From: a virus
IMG/VR virus record: IMGVR_UViG_3300042542_000328
Coordinates: 1 to 25,973 of that record
Length of the DNA: 25,973 nucleotides
Direction: 5' to 3' (one strand)
The notes below the pieces were generated by a model. That model did not search any database. It saw only the letters and a list, made by a program, of their open reading frames with translations, and was not told where the DNA came from. This document shows, piece by piece, positions 1 through 7,750 of the stretch; within the stretch, counting starts at the first letter, position 1; each line of letters begins with the position of its first letter. A program made the position numbers and the translations under genes.

Positions 1-2
1 CG

Positions 3-1823
3 CTGACTGGTGGCGGAACGACAGTGGCTGGACGTGAGCTGACAGGGACTGCTAATCAAATTTCCGTGACCAACGGAACTGGCGCTTCTGGCGCGCCTAC
101 ATTTGCAATTGCTAACAACGCGGTGTTTCCCGGCACCGAGAGCGTACAAGTACCTGCTGGCACAACAGCTCAGCGCCCAGCCGTTCCAGTAAATGGCGAT
201 ATTCGCTACAACACAGACACATCTCGTTTTGAGATTTATGCTGGTAGCTCTTGGACAACTATTGGTGCAGGTGACGGCACGGTAACCAGCGTTTCTGGCA
301 CGGCAGGTCAGATTACTGTTGCTAACGGCACAACAACGCCTCAGATAAGTATTACAACTAACCCTGTGCTTCCCGGTACTGGGAGCGTCACCGTACCAGC
401 AGGAGGAACCGCCGCTAGATCAGCCTCTCCCGTAAATGGCATGATTCGGTACAACACCGACTCTGCATTGTTTGAGGGTTATTTGAACGGTGCTTGGACT
501 TCCTTTGCGTCTGCTGGTGTTGGTGTGTTGTCTATCAATACTGGCACTGGATTGACAGGTGGCCCAATCACCTCAACAGGCACCATATCGCTTGACAACA
601 CCGCTGTAACTGCTGGTAGCTACACCGCCGCCAACATCACAGTTAACGCTCAGGGTCAAATTACCGCGGCAAGTAGCACAACAGGATTGGTAAGCTCATT
701 TAGCGCAGGAACCACTGGTCTTACACCTGCATCGGCTACAGGCGGTGCAGTGACCCTTGCTGGTACTTTAAACCCCGCAAACGGTGGTACTGGTGCAAAC
801 ACTCTAACTGGTTACGTTAAAGGCACTGGCGTAACAGCCATGACCGCCAGCGCAACCGTTCCAACAACTGACTTGAGCGGTACAGTTACAAACGCTCAAT
901 TGTCAAACAGCTCGCTGACTGTTGGCACAACAAACATTGCTCTTGGCGCCACATCACTCACTTTGGGTGGTTTGACTTCTGTAGCGGTTACGCAAGACCC
1001 AACCACAAACTTTCAAGTTGCAACAAAGCAATACGTTGATGGACTGGTTACGCAAGGCATCTCATACCATGAGCCTGTCTACGTTGAGTCTCCAAACACG
1101 GTTGGCAACTTAAACGCAACCTATAACAACGGCTCATCTGGTGTTGGTGCTACTCTGACTAACGCAGGTACGCAGGCGGCATTGACCATAGACGGTGTTC
1201 TGACCACCGTTGGTATGCGTGTGTTGATTTACAACCAAACAGCCCAAGCCCAAAACGGCGTGTACACCGTCACAACCGTTGGTACAGTTTCAACAAATTG
1301 GGTACTAACTCGCGCAACGGATGCAAACACATACGGTATTCGTGATCCTAATGCTTTAGGTTTCAACGACGCTTTCTTTGTTCAGGCAGGTAGCACTGGG
1401 GCTGGTGAAACATACGTCTGCACGACTACAGGTGTGATCACGTTTGGCACAACTGCTATCACGTTTGCTCAGATTTCCTCTGCGCAGGTCTACACAGCAG
1501 GTAACGGCTTAACGCTAACAGGAACTGAATTTGCCTTGACAGCACCAGTAACTGCCCCAAACGGTGGGACTGGTCAGACTTCGTACGCTACTGGTGACCT
1601 GCTATATGCGTCAAACTCTACGACGCTGTCTAAGCGAGCTATTGGTACTGAGGGCTATGCCTTAAGGGTAGCCAGCGGTGTTCCATCTTGGCAATTGCTT
1701 TCTACTGGTTTCCCTGTCTTGTTGCATTCTGGCGCAACAACAGTTGACGTTTCAATTGCAAATGGTTCCTTCCCTGTGCTGTTGCACAATGGAGTCACCA
1801 GCGTCAACGTAACTTGCTTCTGA
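3..1823 (+). CDS. Phage tail fibre-like protein, 5' end outside window
   Basis: The reading frame is open from base 3, and the residues before the first possible GTG (position 24) continue the same Gly/Thr-rich pattern, so this is the 3' part of a longer gene. Two copies of a short module (about 150-266 and 393-506) share the pattern VPAG-T-A-R, then IRYNTD, then FE-Y and W. This module is common in phage fibres. Bases 1017-1490 encode a compact domain beginning VATKQYVDG and containing NGVYTV and LTRATDA, which I recall from many phage fibre proteins. GGTGQTSYATGDLLYAS follows near 1560, and the end carries two copies of FPVLLH-G-T. It lacks cysteine-rich or enzymatic motifs. The probable role is a receptor-facing fibre or its shaft. 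It is followed after 10 bases by another fibre-type gene. The fibre call is from motif recognition; the host receptor is unknown. Confidence 0.85.
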   Translation: MTGGGTTVAGRELTGTANQISVTNGTGASGAPTFAIANNAVFPGTESVQVPAGTTAQRPAVPVNGDIRYNTDTSRFEIYAGSSWTTIGAGDGTVTSVSGTAGQITVANGTTTPQISITTNPVLPGTGSVTVPAGGTAARSASPVNGMIRYNTDSALFEGYLNGAWTSFASAGVGVLSINTGTGLTGGPITSTGTISLDNTAVTAGSYTAANITVNAQGQITAASSTTGLVSSFSAGTTGLTPASATGGAVTLAGTLNPANGGTGANTLTGYVKGTGVTAMTASATVPTTDLSGTVTNAQLSNSSLTVGTTNIALGATSLTLGGLTSVAVTQDPTTNFQVATKQYVDGLVTQGISYHEPVYVESPNTVGNLNATYNNGSSGVGATLTNAGTQAALTIDGVLTTVGMRVLIYNQTAQAQNGVYTVTTVGTVSTNWVLTRATDANTYGIRDPNALGFNDAFFVQAGSTGAGETYVCTTTGVITFGTTAITFAQISSAQVYTAGNGLTLTGTEFALTAPVTAPNGGTGQTSYATGDLLYASNSTTLSKRAIGTEGYALRVASGVPSWQLLSTGFPVLLHSGATTVDVSIANGSFPVLLHNGVTSVNVTCF

Positions 1824-1833
1824 GGATTAAAAA

Positions 1834-2127
1834 ATGGCATCCAAATACTCACTTGTTCTCAGCGGAACATCCGTACAGGAGCTCCAGATTGGAGACACCT
1901 TAAACTTATCCCAAGCGGACAGTTTATCGTTGACCACTGGCGTGACGGGCGTCCTCCCAACCGCAAATGGCGGAACCAATTTGTCTTCGTTTACCGCCAA
2001 CGGGGTCATATACGCTTCGAGTACCAGCGCACTGGCTCAATCGGCAAATCTTTCCTATAATTCGTCAACGAGTGTGTTGACTATTGGGACAGGCACAACT
2101 GGCGGCATTTCTGGAGGAACCTTCTAA
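1834..2127 (+). CDS. Small fibre-type structural protein (97 aa)
   Basis: This 97-residue Ser/Thr/Gly-rich protein contains LPTANGGTNLSSFTANGVIY, the GGT-type repeat seen in phage fibres, and ends in ISGGTF. The same SGGTF ending closes the fibre gene at 11368-12645, so the two are related at the C-terminus. A GAGGA Shine-Dalgarno sequence at 1822-1826 sits 7 bases before the ATG. The stop overlaps the next ATG (TAATG), and the codons for the terminal Gly-Gly supply that gene's ribosome binding site. It could be a separate fibre subunit or a detached C-terminal domain of the upstream fibre. Its role is inferred from composition, motifs and neighbours only. Confidence 0.75.
   Translation: MASKYSLVLSGTSVQELQIGDTLNLSQADSLSLTTGVTGVLPTANGGTNLSSFTANGVIYASSTSALAQSANLSYNSSTSVLTIGTGTTGGISGGTF
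2113..2118 (+). promoter_or_regulatory. Shine-Dalgarno GGAGGA inside the C-terminal Gly-Gly codons
   Basis: GGAGGA encodes the Gly-Gly of the ISGGTF tail and lies exactly 8 bases before the ATG at 2127. The stop and start overlap as TAATG, so the downstream gene is probably translationally coupled. Confidence 0.75.
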
Positions 2128-2438
2128 TGGCGGCAACGAATTTCACCCCTATTTCGCTGTATCACAGCACTACAGCGACGACAGTACCGTCTTCTGGCAA
2201 TTTGATCAGTGGTGAGCTTGCGCTCAACATTGCCAATGCAGACATGAGTATTTACACAAAAAATGCTTCTGGCACTGTTAAGCTTTTGTTTAACAACCCT
2301 GCGGCGTTGAAGTATCCAACAACGGACGGTTCAGCAAATCAAGCAATGGTTACAGACGGTGCGGGTAACCTGTCGTTTGGATCAGCAGGTGTTTCAACAG
2401 GTAAAGCCATCGCTATGGCGATGATCTTCGGGTTCTAA
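2127..2438 (+). CDS. Phage structural protein, probable fibre/appendage component (103 aa)
   Basis: The N-terminus has FTPISLYHSTTATTVPSSGN followed by a GELALN-type segment, a pattern I recall from many aquatic phage virion proteins. The C-terminus STGKAIAMAMIFGF is also a familiar ending of small phage fibre proteins. There is no signal peptide and no clear membrane span. The start overlaps the upstream stop (TAATG) and uses the GGAGGA encoded by the upstream C-terminus. The next gene follows after 10 bases. The role is most likely a short appendage or fibre tip, but the sequence does not show which. Confidence 0.8.
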   Translation: MAATNFTPISLYHSTTATTVPSSGNLISGELALNIANADMSIYTKNASGTVKLLFNNPAALKYPTTDGSANQAMVTDGAGNLSFGSAGVSTGKAIAMAMIFGF

Positions 2439-2448
2439 GGAGTAATAA

Positions 2449-2826
2449 ATGGCAAATCCAAATATTGTTAACGTAACCGCCATTTATGGCAATGCGTCGC
2501 AAACATCATTAACTAGCACAAGCGCCACCAGCTTGGTAAGCAATGCCGCATCCAGCGGTAAAGTTTTTAAAATTAACTCAATCACCGTTGCTAACGTAGA
2601 CGGTACAGCCGCCGCTGACATCACGATTAACGTGTACAGCGCCGCCGCCTTGGGTGGTACGGCTTTTCCAATTGTGTCTACGATCTCAGTCCCTGCTGAT
2701 GCCACATTGATTGTGACCGACAAGACCACCACGTTTTACTTGTTGGAGAATCAATCCATCGGTGCAACGGCTGGCACGGCTAACGACCTTGTGGTGAATG
2801 CAAGCTGGGAAGAGATTAACTCCTAA
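2449..2826 (+). CDS. Phage virion-type protein starting MANPNIV (125 aa)
   Basis: This 125-residue protein begins MANPNIVNVTAIYG and is rich in alternating hydrophobic and Ser/Thr/Ala residues, as expected of a beta-sandwich. Similar short proteins occur among structural genes of cyanophages and freshwater phages, by recollection. AAGGAG lies just before the ATG. It sits between a fibre component and the repeat proteins, which suggests a decoration or appendage protein. I do not recognise a defined family, so the function stays open. Confidence 0.78.
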   Translation: MANPNIVNVTAIYGNASQTSLTSTSATSLVSNAASSGKVFKINSITVANVDGTAAADITINVYSAAALGGTAFPIVSTISVPADATLIVTDKTTTFYLLENQSIGATAGTANDLVVNASWEEINS

Positions 2827-2837
2827 AGGAGGGCATC

Positions 2838-4043
2838 ATGCCAATGCGTCCTCCTGCTGGGTTTATCTCAGCTTTTTATGATCCGCTTAGAAACCCTAAT
2901 GCGCCGACCATTGGGACGGCTACAGGTGACGATCAGTCTGCGACTGTTGCTTTTACTGCACCATCTAATGTGGGTGGCTCGGCCATCTCGTCTTACTCAG
3001 CCATCTCAACGCCCGGAGCGTTTATAGGTTCTGCGGCATCGTCACCTGTCACAGTGTCTGGGTTAACCAACGGTACGGCCTATACGTTTGCTGTGTGGGC
3101 TACTAATAGCTATGGCCCTAGTGCTTATAGCGCGTCAAGTGGAAGCGTAACACCCGCCGTCCCACCTATTGGTTTGTTTGCTGGTGGGTTTAGCGCGTCT
3201 AGACAAAATGTTATTCAGAAAATCAACATAGCCACCACAGGTAACTCAACGGACTTTGGTGATTTACCTTCAAACAATGCAGATATTGCGGCTTGCGCAT
3301 CATCAACACGAGGTATTTTTGCAGGTGGCGATACTGGCCCTTCAGTAGTAAATGTTATTAACTACGTAACGATTGCCTCTGCGGGTAATGCATCCGACTT
3401 TGGTGATTTGCTTGGGGCCTACTATGAGTTCTCTGCTTGTAACTCAAGCACCAGAGGTTTGTTTGGGGGCGGCAGTACAGGGTCAATAGAAAACGTAATT
3501 CAGTATATTACGATTGCTACAACAGGGAATGCTACTGATTTTGGAGATTTAACAGTTGGCAGGTATAGGCTTGCTGCTTGTTCTTCTCCAACACTAGGTG
3601 TTTTTGGTGGCGGAACTACTGGAAGCACATCAAATGTTTTAGATTATGTGACGATAGCTACTACAGGTAACGCTACAGACTTTGGCGATCTTACGCAAGC
3701 TAGATATAACCTGATGGCTTGTTCTTCTTCAACCAGAGGCTTATTTGCGGGTGGTGGATTTCCATCATCACCTTTCTACTCAAACGTAATTGATTACATC
3801 ACATTTGCTTCCGCTGGAAATGCAACAGATTTTGGTGATCTATCAGTTCCAAGAACAGTAGCCGCAAGTTGTTCTTCAGGGACTAGGGGAACGTTTGCTG
3901 GCGGTTATGATGGAAGTAGCGCTGTTAACAGTATTGACTACGTCACAATTGCTTCAGCAGGTAATGCTTCAGATTTCGGGGATCTTTTATCTATCACACA
4001 ACAATTTGCTGGCTGTTCAAGCGCTAACGGAGGGCTTTCATAA
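2838..4043 (+). CDS. FnIII domain plus six-repeat propeller-like virion protein
   Basis: Residues about 20-105 look like a fibronectin type III domain: strands around SATVAFTAP, then VSGLTNGTAYTFAVWATNSYG. Such domains are common on phage surfaces. From residue 112 to the end there are six copies of a repeat of about 48 residues with the pattern G-hydrophobic-F-GGG, NVI-YVTIA, TGNATDFGDL, then CSSSTR. The count of six and the blade-sized unit suggest a six-bladed beta-propeller, resembling kelch proteins in its Gly-rich strand although the kelch Tyr/Trp pair is missing. An AAAGGAGG ribosome binding site precedes the ATG. The stop overlaps the next start (TAATG). Probable role: host-binding appendage or virion decoration. 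The fold is inferred. Confidence 0.82.
   Translation: MPMRPPAGFISAFYDPLRNPNAPTIGTATGDDQSATVAFTAPSNVGGSAISSYSAISTPGAFIGSAASSPVTVSGLTNGTAYTFAVWATNSYGPSAYSASSGSVTPAVPPIGLFAGGFSASRQNVIQKINIATTGNSTDFGDLPSNNADIAACASSTRGIFAGGDTGPSVVNVINYVTIASAGNASDFGDLLGAYYEFSACNSSTRGLFGGGSTGSIENVIQYITIATTGNATDFGDLTVGRYRLAACSSPTLGVFGGGTTGSTSNVLDYVTIATTGNATDFGDLTQARYNLMACSSSTRGLFAGGGFPSSPFYSNVIDYITFASAGNATDFGDLSVPRTVAASCSSGTRGTFAGGYDGSSAVNSIDYVTIASAGNASDFGDLLSITQQFAGCSSANGGLS
3171..4040 (+). repeat. Six tandem coding repeats (about 48 residues each)
   Basis: The units begin at a Gly-Leu/Val/Ile-Phe-Ala/Gly-Gly-Gly motif and carry the near-invariant TGNATDFGDL core. The last unit ends in CSSANGGLS instead of CSSSTR, which marks a C-terminal cap. 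At DNA level the copies are diverged, so they are old rather than fresh duplications. Confidence 0.85.
4029..4034 (+). promoter_or_regulatory. Shine-Dalgarno GGAGGG inside the C-terminal Gly-Gly codons
   Basis: GGAGGG encodes Gly-Gly of the ANGGLS tail and lies exactly 8 bases before the ATG at 4043, which overlaps the stop codon. Confidence 0.75.
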
Positions 4044-4978
4044 TGCCAAGTTATTCAGGTGTCTGGACGCTCACTGCGCAGTATCAAGCCGTTGGTGCGG
4101 GGAATTGGCCTTTGCCACCATTAGTTGGAGACATTGGGTTGATTGCTGGCGGAAGTCAAAACGCAATTAACTACATTACGATAACTGCAACAGGCAACTC
4201 TACAGATTTTGGTGATTTAATAGCCGTTACAGGTGTGTTAGCGGGGTGCGCTTCTTCCACAAGAGGGGTGTTTGGTGGTGGTGATGCTTCACCAACAACG
4301 AACGTAATTCAATATGTCACCATTGCTAGTGTCGGTAATACTACAGATTTCGGCGATTTGACGGTCGCTAAAGACTATCTTGCTGGGTGTTCAAATAGTA
4401 CGCGAGGTTTATTTGGTGGTGGCAACCTTACCACTAATATTATTTCTTACGTTACCATCGCCACTACGGGCAATGCAACATCATTTGGTGATTTGACATT
4501 AGCAAGATATTCTATTGGCGGTCTTGCTTCAAGTACACGCGGTGTGTTTTTTGGCGGGGACAACGGAGCTGGCGAACGTAATGTTATTGATTACGTAACG
4601 ATTGCTTCAACTGGCAATGCCACAGACTTTGGCGATTTACTAACAGTTGAAGAACGAGTTCAGGGTTGCGCAAGTTCAACCAGAGGGGTAATGGCGGGGG
4701 GTCAATCCCCAACAAGTAATGTAATTCAATACATAACTATCGCCTCTACGGGTAACACTACGGACTTTGGTGATTTAACTGTGGCAAGAAATTATACGCC
4801 CGGGGCTTCAAATGCAACACGTGGAGTTTTTTGTGGTGGCAATGATGGCGGTAGTGGGGTAAATGTTATGGACTACATTACTATTGCTTCAACTGGAAAC
4901 GCTACGGACTTTGGTGATTTGCTAAATACAAATTTTACTACCCCAGCCGCCTGTTCAAACGCCCACGGAGGTCTATAA
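4043..4978 (+). CDS. Six-repeat propeller-like virion protein with GVWTL N-terminus
   Basis: The first 31 residues contain GVWTLTAQYQAVGAGNWP, a short motif shared with the next gene (GVWTLAQ, then GLWP) and familiar from other phage surface proteins. Residues 32-311 are six repeats of about 47 residues with the TGNATDFGDL core. The last unit ends CSNAHGGL, the capping variant. It lacks the FnIII domain of the upstream paralogue. Its ATG overlaps the upstream stop. Its own Gly-Gly tail provides the ribosome binding site for the next gene. It is probably a virion appendage or receptor-binding subunit; the propeller fold is inferred from the repeat count and length. Confidence 0.82.
   Translation: MPSYSGVWTLTAQYQAVGAGNWPLPPLVGDIGLIAGGSQNAINYITITATGNSTDFGDLIAVTGVLAGCASSTRGVFGGGDASPTTNVIQYVTIASVGNTTDFGDLTVAKDYLAGCSNSTRGLFGGGNLTTNIISYVTIATTGNATSFGDLTLARYSIGGLASSTRGVFFGGDNGAGERNVIDYVTIASTGNATDFGDLLTVEERVQGCASSTRGVMAGGQSPTSNVIQYITIASTGNTTDFGDLTVARNYTPGASNATRGVFCGGNDGGSGVNVMDYITIASTGNATDFGDLLNTNFTTPAACSNAHGGL
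4136..4975 (+). repeat. Six tandem coding repeats (about 47 residues each)
   Basis: This is the same repeat family as in the genes on both sides. Spacer length between the GGG strand and NVI varies by several residues, as loops between propeller strands would. Confidence 0.85.
4967..4972 (+). promoter_or_regulatory. Shine-Dalgarno GGAGGT inside the C-terminal Gly-Gly codons
   Basis: GGAGGT encodes Gly-Gly of the AHGGL tail and lies exactly 8 bases before the ATG at 4981. Confidence 0.75.
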
Positions 4979-4980
4979 AA

Positions 4981-6900
4981 ATGGCAATCTCTTCATGGAA
5001 CGCGGGCATCATCAGACCCGTACCCGTAGCTCCTGCTGGGCCGTATCAAGACGGAGCGGCTCCCGGTGTGTGGACGCTGGCTCAAGTAGCCTTTTGGCGA
5101 CAGCAAGGTTTGTGGCCCACTGCTGGTAATCTTGCACCGATTGGTTTGTTTGGTGGTGGATCCAATAGCGCGGGAACAGAACAAAACGTCATTGATAAGA
5201 TCAATATTGCATCTGTAGGAAACGCTGTTGATTTTGGCGATTTACAACAAGTAAGGTATCAACTAGCAGGATGCGCTTCATCTGTCAGAGGTATATTTGG
5301 CGGGGGGTTAACTAGTTCTGCATTTAATGTAATCGAGTACGTTACTTTTGCTTCTGCTAGCAACGCTATAGATTTTGGCGATTTAACGCAACCACAGGAA
5401 TCACTTGCAGGACTTTCTAACAACGTTAGGGGGGTGTTTGGTTCTGGTAATACAACCGGTGGTACAAAAACAAATGTAATTTCTTACATAACCATTGCAT
5501 CAACTGGTAACGCTATTGATTTTGGCGATGTGACTGTTGCCAGAAGCACGTTAGCTGGCCTTGCTTCTTCTACAAGAGGCGTGTTTGGCGGTGGATACAC
5601 CGGCAGTGTTAATTCAAATGTAATTGACTACATTACTATTGCATCTGCGGGGGATGCCACAGACTTTGGTGATTTAAGCACTCCTAGATATTTTATAGCT
5701 GGATGCGCCTCTGCCACTAGGGGTGTTTTTGGTGGCGGTATTAACCTTAGTTCTAATAACAGCTTGGTTATGGACTACATCACAATTGCAACCACAGGTA
5801 ATGCTACAAGTTTTGGAGATTTACTTGTTGCTACTTCTCAGATGGCGGGTGCGGCTTCAGATACTAGGGGTGTTTTTGGGGGCGGCACTTCTTCGGGAGT
5901 GCCAGCCTCTAATGTAATTTCCTACATAACCATTGCTTCCACAGGTAATGCAACCGATTTTGGTGACTTGACCGTGGCGCGGATTTACGCGGGTGCTTGC
6001 TCATCAGGAGCCGCCGCTGTCCAGCCCACACCAACAAGTGCGGCTATGGCGTTTTTTGGTGGCGGTAGTGGCCCATCTAGCCTTATTCAGTACGTCAATA
6101 TTGCCACAACTGGAAATGCTTTCCTGTGGGGGGATTTAACTTCAGCTAGAGCGACACCAAGAGGCTGTGCGTCTTCTACTCGTGGGTTGTTTGGTGGTGG
6201 TTCAGGCCCGGGTTTTGGGGTAATTTCAAATGTTATTGACTACGTTACATTTGCAACATTTGGAAACGCAATTGATTTTGGAGATTTATTGGTTGCTGTA
6301 GAGCACTCATCAGCTTGCTCCTCATCCACTAGAGGCGTGTGGGGTGGCGGTACTGGAGCGGGATATTCCAACGTCATTCAATACGTGACTATTGCAACGA
6401 CTGGCGATGCGCTAGATTACGGCGACTTAACAGCGGCTAAAGGCTACCTTGCCGCCTGCGCTTCACCAACAGTTGGTTTATTTGGTGCTGGTTTTTCTGG
6501 AACTAGAACTAACGTTATTGAGTCAATCACTATTGCCACTACTGGTAACGCCGTAGACTTTGGTGACTTAACAGCCGCGCTTGATAGCCTTGCTTCTTGC
6601 TCTTCCAGTACAAGAGGTTTGTGGGCTGGCGGGTACAACGGAAGCTCTAATACCAGCGCCATTGAATATGTAACGATTGCCTCATCGGGCAACGCTACAG
6701 ATTTTGGTGATTTAAATTTCTCTAAGAGCGGTTTAGGAGGCGCTTCTTCAACGGTACGTGGTATTTTTGGCGGCGGCGGGTCCTCCAACGTAATTGAATT
6801 TGTGACAATTGCATCAACAGGGAACGCTACAGATTTTGGCGATCTAGTTCAAAATACTGAAAGCATGGGAACTTGTTCCAACGCCCACGGTGGTTTATGA
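4981..6900 (+). CDS. Twelve-repeat (double propeller-like) virion protein
   Basis: The N-terminal 54 residues are Pro-rich and carry GVWTLAQVAFWRQQGLWP, paralogous to the N-terminus of the upstream gene. Then come twelve repeats of about 48 residues in two sets of six. The sixth unit ends in a cap-like CSSGA and is followed by a linker, AVQPTPTSAAM (ending near residue 357), after which the second set begins with FFGGGSG. The twelfth unit ends CSNAHGGL like the upstream paralogue. This looks like a fusion or internal duplication giving two six-bladed propellers in one chain. Unlike the two upstream genes, its terminal Gly-Gly is spelled GGTGGT, so it does not supply a strong ribosome binding site. 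Function inferred: host recognition or decoration. Confidence 0.82.
   Translation: MAISSWNAGIIRPVPVAPAGPYQDGAAPGVWTLAQVAFWRQQGLWPTAGNLAPIGLFGGGSNSAGTEQNVIDKINIASVGNAVDFGDLQQVRYQLAGCASSVRGIFGGGLTSSAFNVIEYVTFASASNAIDFGDLTQPQESLAGLSNNVRGVFGSGNTTGGTKTNVISYITIASTGNAIDFGDVTVARSTLAGLASSTRGVFGGGYTGSVNSNVIDYITIASAGDATDFGDLSTPRYFIAGCASATRGVFGGGINLSSNNSLVMDYITIATTGNATSFGDLLVATSQMAGAASDTRGVFGGGTSSGVPASNVISYITIASTGNATDFGDLTVARIYAGACSSGAAAVQPTPTSAAMAFFGGGSGPSSLIQYVNIATTGNAFLWGDLTSARATPRGCASSTRGLFGGGSGPGFGVISNVIDYVTFATFGNAIDFGDLLVAVEHSSACSSSTRGVWGGGTGAGYSNVIQYVTIATTGDALDYGDLTAAKGYLAACASPTVGLFGAGFSGTRTNVIESITIATTGNAVDFGDLTAALDSLASCSSSTRGLWAGGYNGSSNTSAIEYVTIASSGNATDFGDLNFSKSGLGGASSTVRGIFGGGGSSNVIEFVTIASTGNATDFGDLVQNTESMGTCSNAHGGL
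5143..6897 (+). repeat. Twelve tandem coding repeats in two sets of six
   Basis: Set one covers residues 55 to about 345 and set two about 356-639, with a Pro/Thr linker between them. Unit 7 is the most divergent in the core (TGNAFLWGDL in place of TGNATDFGDL). Confidence 0.82.
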
Positions 6901-6920
6901 TGTAACTCCCAGTTACAACC

Positions 6921-6925
6921 AAGGA
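6921..6925 (+). promoter_or_regulatory. AAGGA Shine-Dalgarno before a TTG start
   Basis: AAGGA lies 6 bases before a TTG at 6932. It is the only good ribosome binding site near the start of this gene, and it decides for TTG over the GTG at 6890, which has no such site. Confidence 0.5.
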
Positions 6926-6931
6926 CAAAAA

Positions 6932-7750
6932 TTGAACGACCTAATCATCAGCAACATCAACACGGCTTTAACCACTGTAAAGCCTGAGTACAACGTCATG
7001 TTGAGCAACATTGACGCTAAGATGCCAGCGGTGGTGCGTGACACCAGCAACTTCCACAAGAGCCATTCGCAGTTCATGCAAGTGACCTTGGACGTTACTG
7101 CCATCACCCCAATTCGTAGCATCAAACACACACTTGCTGAAATTGATCGTACACGCGCCGCCCTTCAAGAAGCCTACATCAACATGCGTAAGAAGCAGGT
7201 TGAGATGAAAAGGAAACAGGCTCAACTAGATGCCTGCACTGACGCGCTTGATCGTGAGTTGTTTGAGATTGAGATTCTTGAACTAGGTTCACACCTTGAT
7301 GGCACACAGAACGCAGTCAATGGCGCTATCCGCAAGATGAACTTCATGGTCAACCAACACGCCCAGTTGCTAGAAGCTGTTGGCAAGAACGAGATCACCG
7401 AAGAAGACTACGAGAAGGAAGAGTCTCGCTATCACATCATGACCTGTATGAAGCAAGCCCTGAATGCGGCACGTTCACGCAACGGCATGATTGACGAAGG
7501 CAACCTGATCTATTTGTTTGACTTGGGTATCAACGCCGCTCAAGCGCAAGCTGAAGTGTTTGCCTACTTGAACATGGAGAACCAGCTTATCTCCAACGGC
7601 AACGCCCCTACGCACGAGATGACCATGCGCTGGCTTGAGGCTTGTGCTGACAAGTGGGAGAAAGACCCAGAGACCTTTGCCGCACGTCGTGGCTTCTCTG
7701 TGTTTGATCCTACGTCCCTGACCAACACACCGCAGTTGGAAAACAAATAA
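6932..7750 (+). CDS. Coiled-coil phage protein of unknown function
   Basis: From the TTG at 6932 the protein has 272 residues; a GTG at 6890 would add 14 residues and overlap the upstream gene by 11 bases. Base content is mostly charged and helical. The segment from IRSIKHTLAEIDRTRAAL through MRKKQVEMKRKQAQLDA (roughly 7111-7240) is a strong coiled-coil candidate, followed by acidic helices. There is no signal peptide, membrane span or enzymatic motif that I can see. Its stop overlaps the ATG of the glycosyltransferase (TAATG), so the two are probably coupled in translation and may act together. It might be a chaperone, a virion-assembly factor or a partner of the transferase. I do not recognise the family. 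Confidence 0.8.
   Translation: MNDLIISNINTALTTVKPEYNVMLSNIDAKMPAVVRDTSNFHKSHSQFMQVTLDVTAITPIRSIKHTLAEIDRTRAALQEAYINMRKKQVEMKRKQAQLDACTDALDRELFEIEILELGSHLDGTQNAVNGAIRKMNFMVNQHAQLLEAVGKNEITEEDYEKEESRYHIMTCMKQALNAARSRNGMIDEGNLIYLFDLGINAAQAQAEVFAYLNMENQLISNGNAPTHEMTMRWLEACADKWEKDPETFAARRGFSVFDPTSLTNTPQLENK

Noticed and set aside
3895-4170. A plus-strand open frame overlapping the junction of two repeat genes
   Set aside because: It is out of frame with both repeat genes, whose repeats continue intact on each side, and its product shows no recognisable pattern.
2838-6900. Diversity-generating retroelement target in the repeat genes
   Set aside because: There is no reverse transcriptase and no template-like second copy with adenine-specific differences in the window. 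The variation lies between diverged repeats and is spread over all codon positions.
2838-6900. Canonical kelch domain
   Set aside because: The Gly-rich strand fits, but the conserved Tyr and Trp of the kelch motif are missing, so I call the fold only propeller-like.
2838-6900. CRISPR-like periodic repeats
   Set aside because: The repeats are coding, diverged at DNA level, about 140 bases long and without identical short units or spacers.
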